Positions 1 to 11,979 of a stretch of 64,000 nt of DNA are shown here, piece by piece. The stretch comes from Miscanthus floridulus (Eukaryota; Streptophyta; Magnoliopsida; Poales; Poaceae): positions 114,721,162-114,785,161 of the forward strand of contig NC_089595.1 of the NCBI RefSeq assembly GCF_019320115.1, given 5' to 3'. Each line of letters starts with the position of its first letter. The stretch's first letter is position 1. The position numbers and the translations under genes were made by a program. Below the pieces are notes generated by a model, which was given only the letters and a program-made list of their open reading frames with translations, ran no database searches and was not told the origin of the DNA.

Positions 1-1000
1 TTTCTTAAAAAAGATATCGCCGCAACGACACGAGTCTGGGACTACGCTCTGCAACCACACTCCGCCGCGCTCCTGCCCGCCTTCCTCTATGCCGCCGCGC
101 CGGGCACATCTGGTGCTCTGCGCCCGCACCATGCCCCCATCCACCTCGCTCGTCACAGAAGGAGAGGCAGAGGTTTAGGCCTGCGCGCTACGTCTGGGAT
201 GTACGCTGGACCGTTGCTCTCGACGTCCCCCCTGCCCCAAGCTTGCTGGCTACCGGAGTTGCCTACCAATTAGGTTATGACTGTCGCACTTATGTATAAG
301 TGTTTCATCTGGATATTGCAAAAGTATATCTAGGATGTTTCATATGTTGCAATGACAATGTACGCATGTTTCAAGCCTACGTTCAAAGTGTTTCAGACGC
401 ATGTTTAGGTGTTTTCATCTGAATGTTGCATATGTTTGCTATGGCTACACACGTATGTTTCAAGTGTTTATTTTCATGTGTTTTAAAGGTTTCAGTCTTT
501 ATGTTGTAAAAGTGGATCTGGATGTTCCATATGTTACTATGGCTATACACGCATGTTTCAAGAATATATTTCAAATGTTTCATCCGTTTCAATTGTATGT
601 TGCAAATATTTTATGTTTATGTTTCAAAAGTAGATTGGGTGTTGCACATGTTGCGATGTGCGTTGGAGGCTGGTGGATAGTTGCCTGCCGCAACCGCCTG
701 GTGCTGCCGCCGTGGTTCACGTGCGGGCGCGGATGGGCGCGGCAGGCCCGGTATTGCTGCAGGGGCGCCGCCATGTTTCACATGCGGGCACATGGGTGCG
801 GTTCCAAACGCTGGCACGCGATGCGGGCAGGCGTAGGTGCGATGCGGGCGGGCGGCGGGTGCAGTCGCAGAGCACCGTTCTGACGGACACTGCCTCCGGA
901 GGAGGATTTGGCGCGGGGCATAGGGAGTTGCGTGCGTCGGGCGCGGGTGCGAGAGCTGCGTCAGACAGACAATACGTTCTGTACGTTCGGCGCTAGTCGT
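1..1000 (+). repeat. T-rich dispersed repeat, copy A
   Basis: Positions about 250-660 are made of quasi-periodic units built from 'tgtttca', 'tgttgca' and 'atgtttcaagtg', followed by a GC-rich tail to about 1000. The same organisation recurs at about 8830-9643, 41735-43130 (inverted) and 44815-45825. Copies C and D carry terminal motifs of the type 'gtccggacgtccgga'; here the left end may lie outside the window. I infer a non-autonomous DNA element. Open frames inside it look like by-products of the repeat period. Confidence 0.6.
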
Positions 1001-1010
1001 GGCACCTGAC

Positions 1011-2428
1011 GTCAGAGGGAGTTATATTTTTTTCTGGATTTATTTAACATAAATTAATAATCCATGCTAATGTCGTGATCACGGCGTCTCGAATTATTTT
1101 CCCAGACGTTGGTACTAGAGGCGATTGAAGCTAGTGGAAGTGGAAGATGATGGAAACAAAACACCATCCGATTAATTAAATAGCCCACCAATCTCGCGAT
1201 CACGTGCGCGATCGCAGAGCACCAATGAACGCCCAGCGTGCACCAGGGTTAATTACCAAACACGGAGACGAGAGATGACGACGACGAGCGGCGGAGCGCA
1301 TCTCCATCAACCATATGAGCTCTTGCCTCTTGGAGCGGGAGATCTGCCATGCCACGCCACGCCCAAAGAGGCACGAATAGTCTCGCCTCGCGCCGTCCTC
1401 GCTCACATGCCCCTTGGCGCTTTCATCAAGTAGTAGCCATGGCATCGACGACAGGTTCCTTTACTCTATGCTGCACGGCGACCATAGCCAGATCGATCGA
1501 AGCAGGGAGAGATGCTTTTGCTCCCATGTCCCATGTGTCAGAGCATGAGCATGACTTGGCGCCGTGGCGGAGGGCACGCCGCACGCATGCAGCTCCGGCC
1601 GATCCGGCGCTCGGCGACAGCTCCCATGGGCTGGCACCAACGTGCCTGCATGCATATGGACATATGGTATAGTAAGAAATGTACTTGCCTGCCTATATTC
1701 TAACAGGATCTGGGCGAGCGGTTCTGTAATCTAGTGCATGCAATTGCAATGCAGCACCTGCCCATCGCCCGTATCTGTCGGTCAATGCCTCCCGGCACCG
1801 GCGGGCTTTTGTTCTGCAAGCAAGACCTTCATTCGTAGTACTACCACTTGTTGCAGGGGAAAGAATTTATGCTCTTCGAGCTCAGCGTGGCATGATCACC
1901 AATCTTTCTGCCTTCTTATCCGTTCAACAACTGCATTTTATTTCATTCATTTATTAGGATATGATCTGCAGAAATGTTATATGACGACCTCGCCGCTTGG
2001 ATACAAATAAATGTAAGCTTAGTGATATGGATCACCATAGAAAAAATGGCTACAAAAGATAGTATAGCAGAAATATGTTGTCGCCATTTTTTTCCTGTAC
2101 CTAAGTACATTCGTACTCCTAGTCTCCTATAGATGACGAGAAATAGGACAACGAAAAAGGGGCTAGTCGGCGAGCTCATCTGACTAGGTGCCTGACCGGT
2201 GGGTCCCTCACAATTCGGACAAGACAACCCCACTCCCTCGGTTCGGTCACTCCTCTGTCCTACCTTGCCCATTTCAACGGGGCGACGGTTCGACTTCGCA
2301 TCGATCGTTGTCCGCTGCTCTTCTTCCTCCTCGTCCTCCTTCAGGCCAGCGGGCAAGAAGAAGAAGAAGAAAAATCAAAGCTTGCGGCGAGAGGCGGTGC
2401 CCGGCCGGCGAGCGAGCGAAGCGACACC
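1011..2428. other. Upstream region of transporter gene 1, no gene seen
   Basis: No open frame here resembles a known protein. The last 100 bases before the start codon contain a purine-rich leader (GAA repeats near 2357-2373), probably 5' untranslated sequence of gene 1. The same kind of purine-rich leader precedes genes 2, 3 and 4. Confidence 0.4.
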
Positions 2429-5400
2429 ATGGGTGGCGGCAGCAACAGAGGCGGCGCCGGCGAGGAGAGCGGCAGCGACCACGACGGCGGGCTGCGGAAG
2501 CCGCTGCTCCACACGGGCAGCTGGTACCGGATGAGCTCGCGGCAGTCCAGCGTCGCCCCCGGGGCCTCCTCCATGGCCGTCCTGCGCGAGTCCCACGTCT
2601 CCGCCTTCCTCTGCACGCTCATCGTCGCGCTCGGGCCCATCCAGTTCGGCTTCACCAGCGGCTTCTCCTCCCCGACTCAGGACGCCATGGTTCGGGACCT
2701 CAACCTCTCCATCTCCGAGGTAACAAACTAACCCACGTCTCTGAGATTTGTTTCTTTTTTCTTTTGAAGAATCGTGCCTGAGAATAATACGTACTGACCG
2801 CGCCCGCGCGTGCTGCAGTTCTCGGCGTTCGGCTCGCTGTCCAACGTCGGCGCCATGGTCGGGGCGATCGCCAGCGGGCAGATGGCCGAGCACATTGGCC
2901 GTAAAGGGGTGAGAAATTCGACCCCCCTTTCTTTCTTGGTAGTTATTAGCTGTCCTTCCATTTTAAGATCAGTTTGTTACTTGTAAGCTGACGACGAAGG
3001 AGGGTCAACATCACTTCTTTATCGACAGAGAGGAGGCTGCGTTTAGACTTTAGACTAACCAACAAGAAAAGATATCCTTTTTCTGTGATAAAGAACCCAA
3101 ATATAAATAGGATACGGTATTTTCAAAAAAAATAGGTGGGAGGACTTTTTCTTCAGAAAATAAAAGCAGGTGGAATTTTGAAAATAGTCAATAATTTTGT
3201 AAGGATTAATGCCTGTGGACTCTGTTCTTTTTGTGCAGTTAACCAAATTGGGATTTGGCACGGTTTCTTCATGTTCGTCTGTTTCCTACTTTCCTTTGTT
3301 GTTGATATTCTGTATTAATCATGCAGTTTTAGTGTGTCCAAGAAATGGTGTGGATATTTTGTACATAGAAGTTCAGTCTGGTGTTCAACATATCACGGCA
3401 TTTCAGTCGTAGTTAATTGCACTAGAGCTGTACTATTTTAGTCTGACGGTTTTGCTAAATGGTTGCAGTCGTTGATGATTGCTGCAATCCCAAATATCAT
3501 CGGTTGGCTTGCGATCTCCTTTGCAAAAGTACTCAACAAGTACATGTTCCCTGAGTTTATTTTCACCCATTGCTGCTTCTGAAAACATAAGATTGATGCC
3601 TGCCATCTGTCGATTTCTGTTTTACAGGATGCCTCATTTCTGTATATGGGACGATTGCTCGAAGGGTTTGGTGTCGGCATCATATCCTATACGGTTCGTA
3701 AAACAAGATTTGTTGCCTGCTTATTTCTTGTACAGAAGATATTTGTACTTTCAAAACTTAAGAAACTGGTGCAGTTGCTGCTTGGAAAAGTGAGAGATCA
3801 AAATATCGAGTGAGATTCCAATATTTTGGGGACATTTAGGGGTAAAAAATGGAGACAGAGTGAACCATGACCAATGTATAATTTGTTTGTTGCCAAAAGA
3901 ACCTTGGAGGTTTGGACTAATTACAATACTATTTCTTGATAATTTGTTACCAGGTACCTGTATACATAGCAGAGATATCTCCTCAGAACATGAGAGGAGC
4001 TCTTGGTTCTGTGAACCAGGTGTGCTTCCTCATAACTATCTTATCTTTTTGTTAAAAAATAGTACTTGGTTTATTTATATTTGATTCATTGTGCAATTGT
4101 TCATCCTACAGTTGTCCGTGACCTTTGGCATATTCTTGGCCTATTTGCTCGGCATGTTTGTTCCTTGGAGACTTCTAGCAGTGATCGGTAATTTTGCTTA
4201 CTACTTATGTATTACTGAATTTTCTTTTCTTCTTGTTGCTTACAGTTTATACTTAACCACTGATGTTTCAGCTCACAAGATCACTAACTGCAAATGGCTT
4301 TCCCCAATATGACTAAACTTAGAAATATACTATCTAGGAAGATATTAAATGCGGACTAGTAAGTGTGTCATTATTTCTTATCTAAATGTCTGGGTTGCCA
4401 ATTACAGGAGCCTTGCCCTGCACAGTGTTGATTCCTGGACTATTCTTCATTCCAGAATCTCCCAGATGGCTGGTATATATATGCATAAACTGGATCTGAA
4501 TTATGATCTGTTGCATCAAACTGAAATCTTAGCGACCATTTATCTTGCTCTTATCTCTAGGCAAAGATGAATTTGATGGAAGATTGCGAGACGTCCCTAC
4601 AAGTACTGAGGGGGTTTGAGACTGACATCACGACAGAAGTGAATGATATAAAGGCAAAGCACCTCTATTATTCTCTGGAGTGACTAAATGCAGTATATAT
4701 GATCTATTTCCAGTTTATCTGTGAAGATTTTATTTAAATTAGACACATGGATCTATGTACCACGTTCTTATGGAATCAACAGAATCATCTTTAGATTTGA
4801 TCCTTTTGCAGAGGGCTGTGACATCATCAAGTAAGAGGACTACAATCAGTTTTCAAGAATTAAACCAAAAGAAATACCGCATGCCACTACTTGTAACTTC
4901 CTTAACTTCGTCAGCTTAATCCATACCAAATCAACAGCTATAGTTTCTAATTGTGATTATTTATTAACTTGGCAGCTAGGAATTGGCCTACTTGTACTGC
5001 AAAATCTAAGTGGAATCAACGGTGTACTGTTTTATGCAAGTAGCATCTTCAAAGCTGCAGGTAAGCTGCAGTCTTTATCTTTTCTGTACTTTTTTAGGTC
5101 ATAGTAGTTGGTTTAATAAGTTTTAGGCATGATAGTTTGGATACCTTGCAAATTTAATTGAAATGATAATGACTACTGATAACCAATAATGAAGCAACCT
5201 CTAATACCATTGTTTGTTTGGCAGTATGCTTTCCAGATGAAGGAATAGAATAATAGACTACTGATTTTCAAACCGCTAGAATGCACAAACTGAATATCTT
5301 CCTAGATCATAGTAGGATCAAGAAAGATTATAAAATGGGCTACCTTGTAATATAGTTTATCATTCCCTTTCATCACTAAAATATGGCATTTGTAAATTTA

Positions 5401-6691
5401 GATCATTTCCACGTCTGATAGACCCTATGTATTATTTGAATACATAGGCACTATGTATTAGTTTGAGCTCCTTTACCATGCTTTACAACAACGATAATAT
5501 AGTATACTTTTGTTCCAAATTAACATCCAAAATCTTCAGGTGTTACAAACAGCGACTTGGCCACCTGTTCACTTGGAGCTATCCAGGTGCGCGTAGCTAG
5601 GATGAGTTTATAACCTGATACAATTTATCTGTAATTTATATTAAGCTGGTCACTGCATTTTTGTCAGGTCCTTGCTACTGGAGTTACGACATGGTTGTTA
5701 GATAGAGCTGGACGACGCATGCTTCTCATTGTAACTTTCTCTTCCCTGTGAAATAACTAGCCTGCATGCTTCCTGTAATTCTGAATTAACACTGACTTCA
5801 AATGACAGATTTCTACCTCTGGCATGACTCTATGCCTTCTTGCCGTTTCTGTTGTATTTTTTCTCAAGGTATGTTCATGTTTCTTTAGCTAGGATTCCAG
5901 TGAGAAGATAATAATTATTTTACTGACACTAACTGTCCTTGCAATAGTAAACTATATTGGTAACGCATGACTATGCAGATTTTGTACAATATCTACTGAA
6001 TTTTCCTCTAATCCTTTTTAAGCTTCGTTTTTTCTAGGATAGCATTTCACAGGATTCTAACTCGTACTACATCTTAACTATGATCTCCTTGGTTGCTATC
6101 GTGGTATGTCTCAGTTATGTTTCTTCTGAAAAAATTGGATACCACTGCAGAATCTGTGCCAAAATAATGAGTCGTGCAACTATGTTCAGGCTTTTGTCAT
6201 TACCTTCTCGTTTGGTATGGGTGCCATTCCGTGGCTCATGATGTCTGAGGTACACTACTTGGTTGCATCTTACCGAAGAGAACTATTTGCATAAGCAAGA
6301 AGCAAGAGTCTGAAGCTACAGCTTAGGCACGTACTGTAAGAGATATCTGAATGTATAATTCAAACTTTGTGTTTTTCAGATCCTCCCAGTTAGCATCAAG
6401 AGTTTCGGCGGAAGCATCGCGACACTGGCCAACTGGCTGACATCCTTTGCCATAACAATGACGACGAACTTGATGCTCACCTGGAGTGTTGGAGGTCCAC
6501 ACCACACCTTTTTTTTGTTTCAACTCTAACTAGGATAGGATTATGAACCATGGAAGCTGATGCATTTTTTTTGGGCAGGCACTTTCCTCTCGTACATGGT
6601 TGTGAGCGCCTTCACCCTCGTTTTTGTCGTCCTTTGGGTGCCGGAGACGAAGGGAAGAACGCTAGAGGAGATACAATTTTCGTTTCGTTGA
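2429..6691 (+). CDS. ERD6-like monosaccharide transporter, gene 1 (17 exons, 498 aa)
   Basis: Twelve-helix sugar:proton symporter or facilitator of the major facilitator superfamily; ERD6-like proteins typically act at the tonoplast. Exons: 2429-2719, 2819-2908, 3469-3528, 3628-3693, 3954-4019, 4112-4187, 4408-4472, 4561-4653, 4812-4892, 4976-5060, 5540-5586, 5668-5730, 5809-5868, 6038-6103, 6190-6249, 6380-6494, 6579-6691; the lengths sum to 499 codons including stop. Family motifs seen: GRK in loop 2-3 (exon 2), NMRGALG in loop 4-5, PESPRWL after helix 6, DRAGRR in loop 8-9, and [11 protein letters not shown] near the C terminus. The N terminus has a KPLL dileucine after acidic residues, like ESL vacuolar sorting signals. 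Oddities: intron 8 has a GC donor (4654), and the QQLSGIN sugar-binding motif reads QNLSGIN (N306). Start chosen by alignment with the other three copies. Confidence 0.9.
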
Positions 6692-6825
6692 GCATTGAGC
6701 ATCAGTTGCAAAGATTCTTCGAGTTTTTCTTTTAGAAGGCAACGGTTGGTATCTGTTCAACAGGAAATTTTGGGCATGTACTCTCAACGTACACAAATTC
6801 TCCTAGGTGAAGGTCACGAATTCTT

Positions 6826-6940
6826 CCTGTTCGCTTGCTCGTATACGATCGTGGATTATAAGCTGGAACAGTATTTTTCTCTCACACCAAACCAACCAGC
6901 ATTAAATAATCCACGATCGTTTACGACGAAACGAGCAGGC
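6826..6940. mobile_element. Foldback MITE just behind gene 1
   Basis: The left arm (cctgttcgcttgctcg...cgatcgtggattat) and right arm (ataatccacgatcg...acgagcagg) are near-perfect inverted repeats around a short centre containing 'tttttctctcaca'. Related copies sit at 34653-34769 and, more diverged, at 32771-32879. It lies in or just after the 3' untranslated region of gene 1. Confidence 0.7.
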
Positions 6941-7152
6941 TGCATATTGCTCTCTTATTGCCTTCAGCGATGCTAGATCAACAGTACATTGTGAAAGTAT
7001 ATGTAAAAATGGATGCTTGGGCGCTAACTGACCGATCCCAGCTTTCGAATCAAGTTTGTTGAGACCTCCTTCTCTATTTTACTCCCTCTATTTTCTTTTA
7101 TTACAAGGCACACACACATATATTAAAGATTTAAACTTTAAATAAAATCTTT

Positions 7153-7455
7153 TTTTTTTTGAAAGAAAACGGCAGGAGCTCTGCCCATTCATTAAGTTGA
7201 AAGAAAGTTTATGTACTGAGTGGTTCTAAGGCCAAACCAATGCCCCCAAAACGCCAAAGTGTTACAGCTTCTAGAGTGCGGTGAATCCCTGGCTAGAAAC
7301 GTGATCTAATAGTGCCCAGTTGCAAAAGCCCTTCTATATTGGTGCGCTCGGCCACTCGAATGGCTGTGCAGGCACGTGGTATAGATTACCATTCTGATGA
7401 AACCGCGCCTCTTCTCTTTTGGGATTAGAAGCAAGATCGACTCCCACCAGTCGAC
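7153..7455 (-). mobile_element. Truncated LINE-type insertion with poly-T and 14-bp target duplication
   Basis: The segment is flanked by taaataaaatcttt at 7139-7152 and again at 7456-7469, and it starts with a T run (7151-7160), as expected for a poly-A tail on the minus strand. The sequence 'ggcaggagctctgcccattcatta' resembles repetitive 3' ends of grass non-LTR elements. The homologous MITE at 44.5 kb lacks the segment. No coding sequence remains. Confidence 0.6.
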
Positions 7456-7534
7456 TAAATAAAATCTTTGACCAATAACTTGGCTACAATTTTTAATTAT
7501 TACATATAATACAAACTTGATACTGTTGAGATTT

Positions 7535-7710
7535 AGTAATAGAATTGCTCTCTAGATGTCGAGTTTGGAAACTTCTTTATTTTTTTCTTTAGATCAAAAC
7601 TTTGTGTTTGAGATTGCGTGGATTGCAGTGCTTGTGTTGTTATAAGCAACAACTATATGCATCGGTCGATGCAGAAGCTGAAATATTAATATATTCCATT
7701 TTCTAAAAAA
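7535..7710 (+). mobile_element. LINE 3' end with poly-A and imperfect target duplication
   Basis: The motif 'atgcatcggtcgatgcagaagctg' followed by an A-rich end (7705-7712) is the usual look of plant LINE 3' ends. An imperfect repeat of about 20 bases flanks it (aacttgatactgttgagat at 7514 and aacttgataatgttagat at 7711). It is absent from the homologous MITE at 44.5 kb. Confidence 0.5.
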
Positions 7711-8191
7711 AACTTGATAATGTTAGATTTGTAATTAAATATACTATTCAACTATCATAAATTTATAAATATAAAAAATTAGAAATAAAATAATAAATAG
7801 TTAAAACGTATGTTGGAAGATCATGCCACCTTAAATCATGTCTTATAAAATATAATAAAAGGAGTAACACATGGACGGGCAGCTAACCTATCTCCAGAAA
7901 AAAAAAAGAATTTTTGAGGCCTCTGTCTTCTTTGGGAATTCTTGTGTTGGATAGGGATTTATGACTTGCAACTGTAAGGCCTGGTTTAATTGGCCTGGTT
8001 TAATTGTTATTAGAATCAAAGGGATTGGAGAGGGCCGAGGAAGATTTTGATTTATAGAGGATTCAGTCTCTCTCAATCCTCTTGGTTCTAGGTTAAACGA
8101 ACAGACCCTAAATGGGGTTACCAAATTTCACTATCACGCACATATACATGCCATGCAAACGGCACCAGCTGACAGACTAACAGCAAAGTAA

Positions 8192-8434
8192 GGCCGTGTT
8201 TAGATCCCACTCAAAATCCAAAAATTTTCAAGATTTTCCGTCACATCAAATCTTATGACATATGCATGGAGCATTAAATATAGGTAAAAAGAATAATTAA
8301 TTGCACAGTTTGTCCGTAATTGGCGAGACGAATCTTTTAAGCCTAAATAGTCCATAATTAGATAATTTTTGTCAAATACAAACAAAAGTGCTACAGTAGC
8401 CAAAAGTTAAAAAATTTCGCATCTAAACGGGGCC
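8192..8434. mobile_element. Tourist-like MITE with TAA target duplication
   Basis: The ends 'ggccgtgtttagat' and 'atctaaacggggcc' are inverted repeats, and TAA stands directly outside both (8189-8191 and 8435-8437). The inside has the characteristic 'gcatggagcattaaatata', 'gagacgaatcttttaagcct' and 'gtgctacagta' segments. Relatives lie at 25600-25845 and 33907-34150. Confidence 0.75.
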
Positions 8435-8454
8435 TAAATGAAGAAAAAAAAAAC

Positions 8455-8680
8455 AAAGAAGACCTGTGGGTCATGTCGATCAAATTTGGACCGCATCGCC
8501 GTCGCACACATGCAACACGTTCCTTGAGGCTTTGGACTTCCGTTCCAGCATGCAACAAAGCCTGTCTTCCGTCAGAGAGGGAGTTTTTTTTTTCTTTCTT
8601 TCTTTCATTAGCTGTACCCTCCGCGACCACGAGAAACATGAGGACGGACAGAAAAAAAAAGTAACGATACACGTCTTACG
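8455..8680. repeat. Intergenic duplication block, copy 1
   Basis: The sequence around 'gatcaaatttgga', 'acatgcaacacgttcct' and 'tttggacttccgttccagca', ending in 'cgcgaccacgagaaac', is repeated at 32935-33090 (continuing at about 33655-33700 after insertions) and at 45905-46200. Each copy follows a gene-1-type 3' end and precedes the next transporter gene. The copies mark the unit of the tandem duplication. Confidence 0.7.
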
Positions 8681-8829
8681 TTGGACGTGAGCAAATCGTT
8701 GCTCCTGCAGTCCCACCGCCTCATTGCTTACGCTTTTATCGTACCGTTCGTTTTGCTCGTGAATTTATTAAAAAAGTCACACGTCCTTATCCTTATCCTT
8801 TCCACTTTCTTCTCCCTTGTCGCAGCGCC

Positions 8830-9643
8830 TTGCAGTGCCTCCTTGTCATGGACGTGGACACGCACTCCCCTCGCTGCTGCTGTGCACCCCATCCGCTGTC
8901 GCTCGCTCGCGCCCCATCGCGCGCCCCTCTCGCCCCCTCTCGTCATGCGCGCTAGTGCTGGTGGTGCTCGCTCGGCCGACCTAAGCCTGGTGCTGGTGGC
9001 GGTGGTGCTTGCGCGCGCCGCTGGTGCTAGATGCTAGTGGTGCTTGCGCGCCGTCACTCACCACCGGTTCCCACCTCGACGGTCGGAATTAACCGGCACA
9101 TGTGCTCCCCTTTCCTGTGTTATAAATATATGTTTCAAGTGTTTCTAACGCTTCAGAGGTATGTTGCAGTTATTTCATATGGATGTTGCAAAAAGTTGAT
9201 CGGGGGATGTTGCACATGTTGCAAATGTTCCAGAGACATGTGCAAGAGTTTGTTCAAAATGTTTCATCTATTCCAAACATATATTGCAAGCGTTTTGATC
9301 TGGATGTTGCATATATTTTACACATATGTTGCAATAGTATGTTCTACATGTTTCATTAAATGTTTCATTTAGTTTTTCGTTGCAGCAAGTGTTTTCATGT
9401 TATAAGTTACAAGTTTTCTATGTGGATGTTGCATGTGTTTTCACACATGTTGCAAGTATGTTTTTCAGATGGTTCATTTATTTTAGATATATGTTGTATT
9501 TAAGTGTTTCATGCTATTCGAAGAGTCACGGGCGTGGGGTAGTGATGGTGGCGCAGCACGGGCACCAGGGAACGGGGCACGACGAGCCAGTGGTTGGCGG
9601 ACGTGGCGCACAGTGCGTTGGGGGCTGGCTGTCGGGGGCTTGA
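8830..9643 (+). repeat. T-rich dispersed repeat, copy B (split by the copia insertion)
   Basis: A GC-rich head is followed from about 9120 by units such as 'tgtttcaagtgtttct', 'ggatgttgcaaa' and 'catatgttgcaa', then by a GC-rich tail. The copia element inserted at 9643/9644. The remainder of the tail probably continues at 25550-25599. Confidence 0.6.
9639..9643. repeat. Target site duplication CTTGA (left) of the copia element
   Basis: CTTGA here directly precedes the 5' LTR, and the same five bases directly follow the 3' LTR at 25545-25549. Confidence 0.9.
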
Positions 9644-10016
9644 TGTTGAGCTATGATCCAAATTCAAGCTTGGGCCGAAACAAAGCGGTCCATTAACGTT
9701 AAGAGGGACTACACCATCTATTAGTTTCATATTGCTAATAGCCGAGGGTGTGGGGTTTTTCCTCCCTATATATACGGACCACCTTCCTCATAGAAAAGAT
9801 GCATCCTAGACTTCTATACGGAAAGGCCCCCAGGTTAGGGTATTCCCAAGTTGTAAATCTCCAACGTTTGTAACCTCACCCGATATAGTGAAAATTTGTT
9901 GGCTGATGTCCGTGGTTTTTCCCTTCCACCTTGGGAGGGTTTTCAACATTAAAATCTTGTGTCCCTGTGCTTGATCTACTGTTCTTTATCGTTTATATTG
10001 CCTATCGTGTATAACA
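9644..10016 (+). repeat. 5' LTR of the copia element
   Basis: It begins TGTTGAGCTATGATCC and ends GTATAACA, 373 bp, and matches 25171-25544 along its whole length. A TATA box (tatatata, 9767-9774) with downstream 'cctcatagaaaagatgcatc' fits the LTR promoter. Confidence 0.9.
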
Positions 10017-10018
10017 AG

Positions 10019-10030
10019 TGGTATCAGAGC
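10019..10030 (+). other. Primer-binding site for initiator tRNA-Met
   Basis: The sequence tggtatcagagc starts two bases after the 5' LTR. It is the standard complement of the 3' end of plant initiator tRNA-Met. It is not a tRNA gene. Confidence 0.9.
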
Positions 10031-10054
10031 TTGGTTTGACCTTAGAGTTTCGCG

Positions 10055-10801
10055 ATGGCATCGATGAAGTTTGATCTACCGCTGCTGGATTACAAGATAA
10101 GATTTGCACTGTGGCAAGTCAAGATGCGGGCGATTCTGACACAATCTTCGAATCTTGATGAGGCGCTGGACGATTTCGAAGGAAAAGGACAGAAGTCATG
10201 GACCGCTGAAGAGAAGCGGAAGGATCGTAAGGCTCTATCTCTGATTCAACTTCATCTATATAATGATATTTTGCAAGAAGTGCTGCAGGAGAAAACTACC
10301 GCAGAACTTTGGCTCAAGCTGGAATCGATCTGCATGTCCAAGGATCTAACCAATAAGATGCATGTAAAGATAAAGTTGTTCACGCACAAGCTGCAAGAAG
10401 GTGGTTCGGTGAACCACTTATCGATCTTTAAGGAGATCGTTGCTGACCTAGTGTCGATTGAGGTAAAATATGATGATGAAGATTTAGCTCTTCTACTGTT
10501 ATGCTCACTGCCTACTTCGTTTAAAAATTTCCGAGATACCATACTATTAAGCCATGATGAACTAACGCTTGCGGAAGTATATGAGGCCCTACAGACAAGG
10601 GAAAAGATGAAAGGTATGGTTCAGTCTGATATGTCATCCTTCAAGGGCGAAGTGTTGCAGGTTAGAGGCAGGCTCGAGCAGAAAACCTACAACAACAACA
10701 ACAATAATCGAGACAAGAGCAAGAACGGTAAAGGCCATTTAAAGTCCAGAGGCAGGGATAAGTTATGTAGGTATTGTAAGAAAGATACTCATGTGCATTG
10801 A
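10055..10801 (+). pseudogene. copia gag (truncated at the zinc knuckle)
   Basis: The frame starts 25 bases past the primer-binding site and encodes a 248-aa Gag-like protein of the copia type (UBN2-type fold): LPLLDYKIRFALWQVKMRAI near the N terminus, and an Asn-rich linker near residue 215. It ends in the CCHC nucleic-acid-binding knuckle: the first half, CRYCKK, is present, but the frame stops before the final Cys. Downstream pol is out of frame or interrupted. Confidence 0.8.
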
Positions 10802-11974
10802 GGATTATTGGAAGCTATAGAATAAGGAAAAAAGAAATGGTACGTATAAACCAAAAAATAAATCCGATGGTGATGGTAAGGCCTCTGTTGTCTCTGATGT
10901 TGATAATTTTGATTTAGGAGATGTTCTGATTGTTTTTGCTGGTTGTGTTGCTGGTCATGATGAATGGATACTTGATTCTGCATGCTCGTTTCATATATGC
11001 TCTAATAGAGATTGGTTCAGTTCTTATAAGTCTGTGTAGAGTGGAGATGTCGTGCGTATGGGAGATAACAACCCACGTAAGATCGTGGGCATTGGCTCCA
11101 TTTAGATCAAGATGCATGATGGTATGATACGTACACTAAAAGATGTGAGACACATATCAGAGATGGCCAGAAATCTCATCTTCCTCAGCACACTTGATGC
11201 CGAGGGGTACAGACACTCCGGTTCAGGTGGAGTGTGTAAGGTATCAAAAGGCTCTCTCATTCATATGATAGGTGATATGGATTCTACAAAGTTATATGTT
11301 CTTAGAGGAAGTACTTTACATGGTTCTATCACTGTTGCTAATGTTTCTAATGATAAACCAAGTAAAACTAATCTCTAGCATATGCGTCTTAGGCATATGA
11401 GTGAACTTGGTATGGCAGAATTGATCAAGAGAGACATGCTGGATAGCTGCACTGTGGGTAAGATGAAGTTCTGTGAGCACTATGTTTTTGATAAGCACAA
11501 GAGGGTAAAATTCAATGCATCTGTTTATACCACCAAAGGTACGCTTAATTATATACATGCTGATTTGTGGGGCTGTCTCATAAGCCCTCTTATGGTGGTG
11601 CTCGTTACATGCTTACCATTATTGATGATTACTCTAGAAAAGTGTGGTCTTACTTTCTGAAAAATAAAGATGATACTTTTGCTATCTTTAAAGAGTGAAA
11701 AGTTATGATAGAAAGATAAACTGAAAAGAAGGTAAAATTGCTTCGTACTGACAATGACGCTGAATTCTGTTCGGATGCTTTTAATGATTACTGCAGGGAA
11801 GAAGGCATTGTCAGGCACCACACCATCCCGTACACACCTTAGCATAATGGTGTGGCTGAGTGCATGAACCGAACCATCATCTCGAGGGCTTGTTGCATGT
11901 TTTCCAATGCTCGTATGAACAGGTGTTTTTGAACTGAGGCTGTTAACACTGCCTGTTACTTGATCAACCGATCA
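10802..11974 (+). pseudogene. copia pol, first part: protease and N-terminal integrase (decayed)
   Basis: Broken reading frames contain a protease-like active-site region (DSACSFHIC near 10973), a GAG-pre-integrase segment (HMRLRHMSELGMAELIKRD near 11380) and the start of the integrase core (HADLWG near 11560, IDDYSRK near 11625, HTIPYTP near 11818). In-frame stops occur near 11037, 11103 and 11377. The segment ends where the nested element inserted. Confidence 0.8.
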
Positions 11975-11979
11975 CCTTC
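11975..11979. repeat. Target site duplication CCTTC (left) of the nested element
   Basis: CCTTC lies before the TGAAAGG start of the nested element and again after its end (23001-23005). Confidence 0.9.

Larger units (their letters stand above)
7080..7867. mobile_element. Stowaway-like MITE, interrupted by two non-LTR insertions
   Basis: The left end 'tactccctctattttctttta' and right end 'aaaaggagtaa' are the inverted CTCCCTC-type termini of Stowaway-like elements. A shorter, uninterrupted homologue is at 44471-44724 behind relic B, in the same position relative to a gene-1-type 3' end. This supports homology of the two downstream regions. Confidence 0.6.

Noticed and set aside
1349..1672. 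107-aa open frame upstream of gene 1
   Set aside because: No family resemblance and low-complexity Arg/His/Ala content. No splice or promoter evidence, and the opposite strand is open too.
10019..10030. tRNA-Met-like words at 10019 and 20634
   Set aside because: These are 12-base primer-binding sites next to LTRs, not tRNA genes; no cloverleaf can be formed.
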